From: Xenophilus arseniciresistens
GTDB lineage: Bacteria > Pseudomonadota > Gammaproteobacteria > Burkholderiales > Burkholderiaceae_C
Length of the DNA: 64,000 nucleotides
Assembly (NCBI RefSeq): GCF_028023875.1
Contig: NZ_JAQIPB010000002.1
Coordinates: forward strand, 310,001 to 374,000
Direction: 5' to 3'
Made by a program: the position numbers and the translations under genes. The notes below the pieces were generated by a model. It was not told where the DNA came from. It saw nothing but the letters and a program-made list of their open reading frames with translations, and did not search any database. Below are positions 57,586 through 64,000 of the stretch, piece after piece; position 1 is the stretch's first letter, and each line of letters starts with the position of its first letter.

Positions 57586-58761
57586 ATGCGCTGGTTCCAA
57601 CCCTTCAAGACTTCCGTGGCCGCGGCCGCGCTGCTGTCTGCCGCCGCCCTGCTGGGCGGGGGCGCAGCCCAGGCGCAGAGCACCTCGCTGCGCTATGCGG
57701 TGGGCTTCCCGACGGGCGCCGCGCCCGAATCCGCACGGCTGTATGCCGACGCGGTGAAGAAGTACAGCAACAACACGCTCAACGTGCGCGTGTTCGATCT
57801 TTCGCTGCTGAACCTGGCCGAGATGAGCGGCGGCCTCAAGCAGGGCGTGGCCGACATCGGCTACGTGCTGACGCCCTACTTCCCGGCCGAGTTCCCGCAC
57901 CTGAACATGGCGACCGAGCTGTCGATGCTGCTGGCCCTGCGCGACGACCCCAGCGGCAAGGGCGGGCTGGCCTATGGCGGTGCCATGGCCGAGTTCATGT
58001 TCCAGCACTGCAAGGAATGCGAGGCCGACTTCGCCAAGCAGAACCAGCTCTACACCAGCACCGGCGGCAGCAGCAACTACATGCTCCTGTGCAACAAGCC
58101 CATGCGCACGCAGGCCGACCTGAAGGGCGCGCGCCTGCGCGCCGGCGGCGCGGCCTGGGCCCGCTGGGCGCGCGAGATGGGCGCCACGCCGGCCTCCATG
58201 TCGGGCAACGAGGTCTTCGAGGCCCTGCACCAGAAGGTGGTGGATTGCGCCATCATCTCGGCGCCCGAGCTCAGCGGCCTGAACCTGAAGGATGCAGTGA
58301 CCCACATCACCACCGACGTGCCCGGCGGCGCGTTCTCCGGCGCCACCAGCAACGTCAACCTCGACGCCTGGCGCAAGCTCAACGAGGTGCAGCGCTCGGC
58401 CCTGCTGCGTGCCGGCACGGTGCTGGGGGCCGAGGTCAGCATGCGCTACCTCAAGTACGGCCAGCGCGACCTGGAGCGCGCCAAGGCCAAGGGCACGCAG
58501 ATCACGCAGGCCGACCCGGCGCTGGTGCAGGCTTCGCGCAAGGCCATCGAGGCCGACATCCAGACCATCGCGGCCAGCTACACCAAGCAGCACAACGTCA
58601 AGCGCGCCGACGAGATCGTGGCCACCATGCGCCGGCTGGTGGACCGCTGGATGCCCCTGGTGCAGAACGTGGAGAACGCCGAGCAGTTGGCCGACCTGTA
58701 CTGGCGCGAGGTCTATTCCAAGGTGGACGTGAAGACCTACGGCGGCCCTGCCCGCAAGTAG
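57586..58761 (+). CDS. TRAP transporter solute receptor (DctP family)
   Basis: 391-residue periplasmic receptor. The signal peptide AAALLSAAALLGGGAAQAQ cleaves near residue 31. DctP features include the NLAEMSGGLKQGVADIGYVL segment and LKGARLRAGGAAWARWAREMGATPASMSGNEVFEALHQKVVDCA, which holds the conserved Arg that pairs with the carboxylate. Membrane subunits DctQ and DctM are not adjacent. It comes 55 bases after the isomerase, with a ribosome-binding CCGGAGACACC before the ATG at 57586. Two receptors of different transporter classes in one operon is unusual. Confidence 0.9.
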   Translation: MRWFQPFKTSVAAAALLSAAALLGGGAAQAQSTSLRYAVGFPTGAAPESARLYADAVKKYSNNTLNVRVFDLSLLNLAEMSGGLKQGVADIGYVLTPYFPAEFPHLNMATELSMLLALRDDPSGKGGLAYGGAMAEFMFQHCKECEADFAKQNQLYTSTGGSSNYMLLCNKPMRTQADLKGARLRAGGAAWARWAREMGATPASMSGNEVFEALHQKVVDCAIISAPELSGLNLKDAVTHITTDVPGGAFSGATSNVNLDAWRKLNEVQRSALLRAGTVLGAEVSMRYLKYGQRDLERAKAKGTQITQADPALVQASRKAIEADIQTIAASYTKQHNVKRADEIVATMRRLVDRWMPLVQNVENAEQLADLYWREVYSKVDVKTYGGPARK

Positions 58762-58807
58762 CACGCATCGGGGCAGGCGCGTGATCGACCTGAAGCACCG
58801 AAACGCC

Positions 58808-59779
58808 TCAGGCTTTGCGGCCCCGCGCACGCCGTGGCGCTGCGGCGGCCCTGACGGCCTCCGCGAACGCGAGCAGCACCGCCGGGCGCTCCATGCCGTC
58901 ACGCCTGAAGAAAAGGCCGAAGGACGGCAGGGGCACCTTGGGCACGATGTCAAGCCGGTGCACGCCGCCGCGCGCGATCTCGTCCCTGGCGTGTTCCTGC
59001 CGCACTGCGCATAGCAGCGACGCGTCCTGCCGCATCAGCGCGCCGATGGTGACCGACGAGATCGCTTCGATGACCGGCACTGGCGGCGTGGCGCCGTCGT
59101 TCAGGAAGGCCGTCATGAAGGCCTGGCGCACCAGCGTGTCCTTGGGCGGCAGCAGCCACGGCGCATTGCCCAGGTCGCGCCAGCGCAGCCGGCTCCTTGC
59201 ACGGCTGGTGCCTCTGGGCGGCGTCGAGGCCAGCACGCACAGCTCGTCCTGCAGCATCGCCACGGGCTCCAGCAGCGGCGTGATGTCGGCGGTGAGCAGC
59301 TCCGGCGTCACCGCGCCGTAGACGCAGTCGAGTTCGCCGGTCAGCAGCCGCTGGATCAGTTCCTGCACCCGCCCCTCGCGGATCTGCACCACCGCGCCGG
59401 GCATGCGCGCGCGCAGCCGCGCAATGGCCGAGGGCACCGTGGCGGTGACGGAGGGCGCGCCCACCCTCAGCACGGCCTGGGCACCCTGCTGCATCGCACC
59501 GACATCCTCGGTGGCGCGCGTCAGCTGATTCAGCACCGCACGGGCATGGAACACCGCGCCCGCACCCAGCGCGTTCGGCTGGATGCCCTGGTGGCTGCGC
59601 TCGAACAGGCGCGCACCGAAGCAGGTCTCGATCTCGCCGAGCATCTTGCTGATCGCCGGCTGGCTCAGGTGCAGTTGCGCGGAAGCGCTGCGCATGGTGT
59701 CGGCCTCGGCGAGCACAGCCAACAGTTCGAGGTGGCGAAGCCGCAGCTTGCGCACGAGGCGGCCGGTCGTCGCGTCCAT
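58808..59779 (-). CDS. LysR-family transcriptional regulator of locus B
   Basis: 323 residues. The winged helix is RHLELLAVLAEADTMRSASAQLHLSQPAISKMLGEIETCFGARLFERS, close to the CbbR/GbpR-like group (PAISKML). The effector domain runs from about 95 (AVLRVGAPSVTATVPSAI) with DCVYGAVTPELL. It converges with the TRAP receptor gene end and is divergent from the second CoA-transferase. A perfect 8-bp inverted repeat is centred between the two starts. Confidence 0.93.
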   Translation of the reverse strand: MDATTGRLVRKLRLRHLELLAVLAEADTMRSASAQLHLSQPAISKMLGEIETCFGARLFERSHQGIQPNALGAGAVFHARAVLNQLTRATEDVGAMQQGAQAVLRVGAPSVTATVPSAIARLRARMPGAVVQIREGRVQELIQRLLTGELDCVYGAVTPELLTADITPLLEPVAMLQDELCVLASTPPRGTSRARSRLRWRDLGNAPWLLPPKDTLVRQAFMTAFLNDGATPPVPVIEAISSVTIGALMRQDASLLCAVRQEHARDEIARGGVHRLDIVPKVPLPSFGLFFRRDGMERPAVLLAFAEAVRAAAAPRRARGRKA

Positions 59780-59793
59780 CGGGCTCTCCTGGG

Positions 59794-59826
59794 TCGATAT
59801 CGAATCGTGATCACTCCCTCACGATT
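59794..59826. promoter_or_regulatory. LysR operator between regulator and CoA-transferase B
   Basis: Perfect inverted repeat AATCGTGA - TCACTCCC - TCACGATT (59803-59826), preceded by the palindrome TCGATATCGA (59794-59803). It fits the T-N11-A LysR box (ATC-N11-GAT), in the 89-bp divergent gap. Confidence 0.7.
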
Positions 59827-59868
59827 ATCGAATTTTCAAGAATCGCCGGACTGGCTATGGTCCGGTGC

Positions 59869-61083
59869 ATGCACTTTATTGAGAACGACGAGACACATGA
59901 GAAACCCGCCGCGCCGCTCGAGGGCGTGCGCGTGCTGGACCTGGGGCAGTACATCGCGGGCCCTGGCGCGGCGATGGTGTTGGCCGAGCTAGGCGCCCAG
60001 GTCATCAAGGTCGAGCCGCTCGCCGGCGACCAGGCCCGGCACATCGGCAGCTACGGCGAATCGATGATCCGCGCCTACAGCCGCGGCAAGCAGTCGATCG
60101 CGCTCGACCTCAAAAGCGAGGCCGGCCGCGACATCGCCTGGCGGCTGATCGGCGAGAGCGACGTGCTGATCCAGAACCTGCGCCCGGGGGCCGTCGAGGC
60201 GCTGGGCTTCGGCCCGGAGGCGGTGCGCGAGCGCTTTCCTGCGCTCGTCTATCTCTCGATCTCGGGCTTCGGCCACCAGGGGCCGTCGAGCGAGCGGCCC
60301 GGCTACGACATCGCGGCGCAGGCCGAGAGCGGCCTCATGTCCATCACCGGCGAGCCCGACCGCCTGCCGCAGAAGGTGGGCGCACCCATCATCGACGCGG
60401 CTGCCGCGCACCTGGGCGCGCAGGCGGTGCTGGCGGCGCTGTATGGCCGCGCCCGCACCGGCCGTGGCGAGACGCTGCGCACCTCGCTGCTCGAGGTGGC
60501 CATGCACCTGCAGGCCACGACCTGGTGTGACTATCTGGGCGGCGCGCCCGAGCCCCGGCGCATTGGCGACGGCCAGCCCAACAACGCGCCCGCCGCCGAG
60601 GTGCTGCCCACGCGCGACGGCCACATCGTGCTCTCGGCCTACGCCCAGGAGCACTGGGCGCGCCTGTGCCGCGTAATGGGCCGCGAAGAACTGGCTGGCG
60701 ACCCGCGCTTTTGCAGCAACGCGCTGCGCGTGCAACACCGCGCCGAGCTGCGGGCCGTGCTGCGCGAGTGCCTGTCGGCCATGAGCAGCGAGGAGTGCGT
60801 GGCCTTGCTCAGCCGCAACCAGATCGTCGTCGGTGCCGTGCGAAGCTATGCGCAGGTGCTGCGCAGCCCCGACGTGCAGGCCAGCGGCATGCTCGTCGAC
60901 GCCGTGGCCGCCGACGGCACCCGCCACGCGGCGCTGGCGCTGCCCTACACGCTTGGCGATGCGCCACGGGCCATGCCACCGGCGGCACCGTCGTGCGGTG
61001 CCGACACCGACGCCGTGCTCGCCACCCTGGGCTTCGCCGCCGAAGAGATCGCCCGGCTGCGCGATCAGCGTGCGGTGGCCTGA
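59869..61083 (+). CDS. Family III (CaiB/BaiF) CoA-transferase B
   Basis: 404 residues from the ATG at 59869 (MHFIENDETHEKP); an ATG four codons upstream is also possible. The family start GVRVLDLGQYIAGPGAAMVLAELGAQVIKVEP is clear, followed by KQSIALDLKSEAGRD, the LSISGFGHQGP strand and Asp176 in GAPIIDAAAAHLGAQ, the catalytic acid. It differs clearly in sequence from CoA-transferase A. The divergent LysR gene and operator suggest induction by the substrate. Confidence 0.93.
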   Translation: MHFIENDETHEKPAAPLEGVRVLDLGQYIAGPGAAMVLAELGAQVIKVEPLAGDQARHIGSYGESMIRAYSRGKQSIALDLKSEAGRDIAWRLIGESDVLIQNLRPGAVEALGFGPEAVRERFPALVYLSISGFGHQGPSSERPGYDIAAQAESGLMSITGEPDRLPQKVGAPIIDAAAAHLGAQAVLAALYGRARTGRGETLRTSLLEVAMHLQATTWCDYLGGAPEPRRIGDGQPNNAPAAEVLPTRDGHIVLSAYAQEHWARLCRVMGREELAGDPRFCSNALRVQHRAELRAVLRECLSAMSSEECVALLSRNQIVVGAVRSYAQVLRSPDVQASGMLVDAVAADGTRHAALALPYTLGDAPRAMPPAAPSCGADTDAVLATLGFAAEEIARLRDQRAVA

Positions 61084-61103
61084 GGCACTCTTCCATAGCT
61101 TGC

Positions 61104-62381
61104 ATGTCCATGACCCTCCACACCCCCTCCGCCCACGACACGGCGGCCGCCGAAGCCGCCGTGATCCAGACCCTGCCCCTGTTCGAGATGATGCGCATGC
61201 GGGCCGCCACCACGGCGCGCCGGCATCCCACGCTCGGGTTTGCCTCCGACGAGCCCGGCTCTTCCTGGCGCTGGGTCAACCAGTTCACCCACACCCACCG
61301 ACGCCTCGGCCCGGCCGACCGCGAGGTGGTGAGCCCGAACAACGACACGGTCTACAGCAACGCCTGGATCGACCTGTCCGAAGGCCCCGTGCTGATCGAG
61401 TCGCCGGACGTCGGCGACCGCTACTGGACGCTGGGCCTGCTCGACGCATGGACCAACCCCTTTGCCTACGTCGGCCGGCGCACCACGGGCAGCCGCCCGC
61501 AGCGCACGCTCGTCCACGGCCCGGGCTGGCGTGGCAAGGTGCCTGCCGAGGTCACGCACACCATCGCGGCGCCCGGCCACGACGTGTGGCTGATCGGCCG
61601 CTTCCTGGTCGACGACGACGGGCCCGACGCCGAGCGCGTGCGTTCGCTGCAGCAGGCCCTGCGCCTGCGGCGGCTCGATGGCAGCGACGCGGCGATGCGC
61701 GTGGACACCGCCCTGGATGGTCGCGACACGCGCATTCCCTCCTCCCGCCTGTACCGCGCCACGGTCGACGCGGCCCTGCGCGGCAATCCGCCGCCCGAGG
61801 GCGAGTCGCTCACCTGGCCGCTGGACGACGACGCGCTGGCATCAGCCTTGCCGGCCGTGTATGAACGCCTGCGCAATGCCGGCCAGCCGCATGCGCTGGG
61901 TGGCGGCTGGGCCATCCCGGTCATGGTGCGCACGCACTGGGGCGAGGACCTGCTCACGCGTGCCCGCATCGCGCGCAACTTCATCGGCGCGCTGGGCGTG
62001 GATGAAGCGATGTACCCGACCGCGGAGGTCGATGTCGAGGGCCAGCCCCTGGACGGCTCGAAGCGCTATGAACTGCGCTTCGCGCCAGGCCGCGGCCCGC
62101 GCGTCGACGCCTTCTGGTCCCTCACCATGTACCGGCGCAGCGACTGCCTGTTCGTCGCCAACCCCATCGACCGCTACTCGATCGGCGACCGCACGCCGGG
62201 CCTGCACACCGAGCCCGACGGCAGCCTCGTGATCCGACTGCAGGCCCAGGACCCCGGCCCCGGCGTGAACTGGCTGCCGGCGCCGCCGGGCGAGCTGTTC
62301 TACGTGGTGCTGCGGCTGTACCAGCCGCGCGCCGAGCACCTGGCGCTGCAGTTCGACTACCCGCCGATTCAGCCGGTCTGA
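61104..62381 (+). CDS. DUF1254/DUF1214-like protein
   Basis: 425 residues from the ATG at 61104 (ATG at 61110 also possible). The first half has PNNDTVYSNAWIDLSEGPVLIESPD and RYWTLGLLDAWTNPFAYVGRRTTG, hallmarks of DUF1254. The second half has GPRVDAFWSLTMYRRSDCLFVANPIDRYSIGDRT, a DUF1214 signature. No signal peptide is obvious, although family members are often exported. The family function is unknown. It sits 20 bases after CoA-transferase B and its stop region adjoins the Bug receptor gene. Confidence 0.87.
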   Translation: MSMTLHTPSAHDTAAAEAAVIQTLPLFEMMRMRAATTARRHPTLGFASDEPGSSWRWVNQFTHTHRRLGPADREVVSPNNDTVYSNAWIDLSEGPVLIESPDVGDRYWTLGLLDAWTNPFAYVGRRTTGSRPQRTLVHGPGWRGKVPAEVTHTIAAPGHDVWLIGRFLVDDDGPDAERVRSLQQALRLRRLDGSDAAMRVDTALDGRDTRIPSSRLYRATVDAALRGNPPPEGESLTWPLDDDALASALPAVYERLRNAGQPHALGGGWAIPVMVRTHWGEDLLTRARIARNFIGALGVDEAMYPTAEVDVEGQPLDGSKRYELRFAPGRGPRVDAFWSLTMYRRSDCLFVANPIDRYSIGDRTPGLHTEPDGSLVIRLQAQDPGPGVNWLPAPPGELFYVVLRLYQPRAEHLALQFDYPPIQPV

Positions 62382-62413
62382 TGCACGAATTCAACAAGAC
62401 GGAGACAAGAGCC

Positions 62414-63391
62414 ATGCCCATGAACCGACGCCACCTCCTTGCCTCGGCCACCGCCGGTCTCGCCCTGCCCTGGAGCCTGCCCGCCGCTGCGCACACCTGG
62501 CCCGCGCGGCCGATCCGCCTGGTGTCGCCCTATGGGGCCGGCGGGTCGAACGACATCCTCACGCGCGTGCTCGGCGACGTCCTCTCACGCCGCCTGGGCC
62601 AGAGCGTGGTGGTGGAAAACAAGGCCGGCGCCGGCACGCGCATCGCCAACGACCATGTCGCCAAGTCCGCGCCCGACGGCTATACCCTGCTGCACGCGGC
62701 GGCGCCCATCGCCATTGGCGAGGCGCTGTACAAGGACCTGCCCTACGACGTGCACAAGAGCTTCGCGGCGATCGGCAGCACGGCCATCGCACCGCTGTTC
62801 CTCGTGGTGAATGCGCAGGCACCGTACAAGACGCTGGCCGAGTTCATCCAGCATGCCAAGGCCAGCCCCAAGGGCGCTACCTTCGGCTCGCCCGGAGCCG
62901 GGTCGGCGCCCCACCTCACGGCCGAACTGCTGCTGCGCGCCGCCGGTGCCAAGGGCATCGTGGTGCAGTACCGCGGCGACGCGCCGGCCTACACGGAGCT
63001 GCTGGCCGGCCGCATCGATGCCACGCTGACGGCCATCTCCACCGCCGTGCCGCACATCCAGGCCGGCAAGCTGCGCGTGCTGGGCGTGGCGAACGAGGAA
63101 CGCACACCGCTGTACCCCGACGCCCCGACGCTGCGCGAACAGGGCCTGCCCACGGTGGTCGGCTACGGCTGGTACGGCATGCTGGCGCCGGCCGCAACGC
63201 CATCCGAAGTGGTGACGCGCCTCCACACCGAACTCAAAGCCGCCCTGGCCGACGCCGAGGTGCGGCGCAAGGCCGAAGCCGCCGGCCTGCAGCTGCGCGG
63301 CGGCACGCCGGCCGAGTTCAGCGCCTTCATCAGCAGCGAGACGCGCAAGTGGGCGCAGATCATCCAGGCCGCTCAGATCACGGCGGAATGA
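62414..63391 (+). CDS. Bug/TctC-family substrate-binding protein of locus B
   Basis: 325 residues from the ATG at 62414 with GGAGACAAGAGCC upstream; an ATG at 62381 overlapping the previous gene is less likely. The export signal begins MPMNRRHLLASATAGLALPW with a Tat-like RR. Bug motifs: IRLVSPYGAGGSNDILTRVLGDVL, VVVENKAGAGTRIANDHVAKS, PDGYTLLHAA and YRGDAPAYTELLAGRIDATL. Within this operon it is likely the receptor for the acid activated by the CoA-transferase. Its stop overlaps the esterase start. Confidence 0.93.
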   Translation: MPMNRRHLLASATAGLALPWSLPAAAHTWPARPIRLVSPYGAGGSNDILTRVLGDVLSRRLGQSVVVENKAGAGTRIANDHVAKSAPDGYTLLHAAAPIAIGEALYKDLPYDVHKSFAAIGSTAIAPLFLVVNAQAPYKTLAEFIQHAKASPKGATFGSPGAGSAPHLTAELLLRAAGAKGIVVQYRGDAPAYTELLAGRIDATLTAISTAVPHIQAGKLRVLGVANEERTPLYPDAPTLREQGLPTVVGYGWYGMLAPAATPSEVVTRLHTELKAALADAEVRRKAEAAGLQLRGGTPAEFSAFISSETRKWAQIIQAAQITAE

Positions 63392-64000
63392 TGATCGCGC
63401 CCGCTCGCAACGACCGCGCCTGGCCTGTCCTCGCGGCCGCGCTGCTCGCGCTGTCGCTGGCCGGCTGCGCGGCGCCCGACGCCGAAGAGAGCCCGACGCA
63501 GCGCCAGACCACCTGGGGCCCCGTGCTGGGCAGCGACGACTCGGCCGCCACCGGCACCTGGAGCTGGAAGGGCGTGCCCTATGCCCAGGCGCCGGTCGGC
63601 GACCTGCGCTGGCGCGCGCCGCGCGATCCGCAGCCCTGGGCCACGCCGCGCGCCGCGCGCAGCTTCGCGCCCGCCTGCGTGCAGACCCAGCGCCTCTACG
63701 GCCCCGGCCTGAACAACCGATACGACGACACGGTCGGCAGCTCGCTCGGCCGCACCGTGGGCGACGAGGACTGCCTCTACCTCAACATCTGGACCCCCGC
63801 CTCGCGCCCAGCGGCGCCGCGGCCGGTGATCGTGTTCGTGCACGGCGGCAGCAACATCACCGGCTACACCGCCGACCCCGTGTACGACGGCGCGGCACTG
63901 GCCCGGCACGAGGATGCGGTGGTGGTCACGATCAACTACCGGCTCGGCATCTTCGGCTTCCTCGACGCGAAGGCGCTCAAAACAGGTCAGCGCGAGGAGG
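63388..64000 (+). CDS. Type-B carboxylesterase lipoprotein (3' end cut off by window)
   Basis: The ATG at 63388 overlaps the Bug gene stop (ATGATGA; a second ATG is at 63391). The visible 204 residues start with a hydrophobic signal ending in a lipobox SLAGC, so the enzyme should be anchored in the periplasm or outer membrane. Type-B esterase motifs are present: WKGVPYAQAPVGDLRWRAP, GDEDCLYLNIWTP and the oxyanion loop VFVHGGSN. The nucleophilic Ser (GESAGG-type) and the remaining two thirds lie beyond the window. It may release the acid that the Bug receptor binds. Confidence 0.85.
   Translation, partial: MMIAPARNDRAWPVLAAALLALSLAGCAAPDAEESPTQRQTTWGPVLGSDDSAATGTWSWKGVPYAQAPVGDLRWRAPRDPQPWATPRAARSFAPACVQTQRLYGPGLNNRYDDTVGSSLGRTVGDEDCLYLNIWTPASRPAAPRPVIVFVHGGSNITGYTADPVYDGAALARHEDAVVVTINYRLGIFGFLDAKALKTGQREE

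Overview
The window is 64 kb of very GC-rich, densely packed chromosome with the character of a betaproteobacterium of the Comamonadaceae (Burkholderiales: Variovorax, Acidovorax, Ramlibacter and relatives). The evidence is two Bug/TctC-type periplasmic binding proteins, a TIGR04438-like small Trp-rich protein, a DUF2917 protein, a YqhA-family membrane protein and an intergenic repeat of the type scattered through Comamonadaceae genomes. This placement is inference from gene content. I saw no rRNA, tRNA, prophage, insertion sequence, CRISPR array or restriction system.

Positions 1-35 kb are mostly housekeeping and envelope genes. They include sulfur acquisition (SsuE-like reductase, Sbp), YggX, a hybrid sensor kinase, the tRNA-modifying enzyme MnmC, a membrane diguanylate cyclase, a transglutaminase-like protein next to a catalytically divergent SRAP protein, a LysR/MFS divergent pair with a 40-residue coupled microprotein, an SDR, YgiQ and a MarR-GNAT fusion. 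A collinear envelope set follows (CHRD lipoprotein, patatin lipase, OmpR-type two-component system, DegQ/HtrA protease). Then come a split chromate transporter, an aldo/keto reductase, RlmB, YbbA divergent from TesA, ClpB behind a clear sigma-32-type promoter, a Bug receptor and acetyl-CoA synthetase.

Positions 35-47 kb hold YqhA, a complete ProVWX betaine importer behind a strong sigma-70 promoter and an unusually long structured leader, and a beta-oxidation-like set: hydratase, FadB-like fusion protein, thiolase, MaoC-like dehydratase, enoyl-CoA hydratase and a phosphoglycerate-mutase-fold protein.

Positions 47-64 kb are two accessory catabolic loci built alike. Each has a regulator divergent from a family III CoA-transferase operon, with a solute receptor. 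Locus A (47.0-58.8 kb) has a GntR/FCD regulator with a quinone oxidoreductase and a GST on one side. On the other side are an FbpABC-shaped ABC importer, a CoA-transferase, three crotonases with three different active-site patterns and a TRAP-type receptor. Locus B (58.8-64.0 kb) has a LysR regulator, a CoA-transferase, a DUF1254/DUF1214-like protein, a Bug receptor and a lipoprotein carboxylesterase cut by the window end. Palindromic candidate operators lie in both divergent intergenic regions. The likely logic is uptake of an organic acid (in B perhaps released from an ester), CoA activation by transfer, and isomerisation or hydration toward beta-oxidation; the substrates cannot be named from sequence. 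These loci are the best candidates for undescribed biology in the window.
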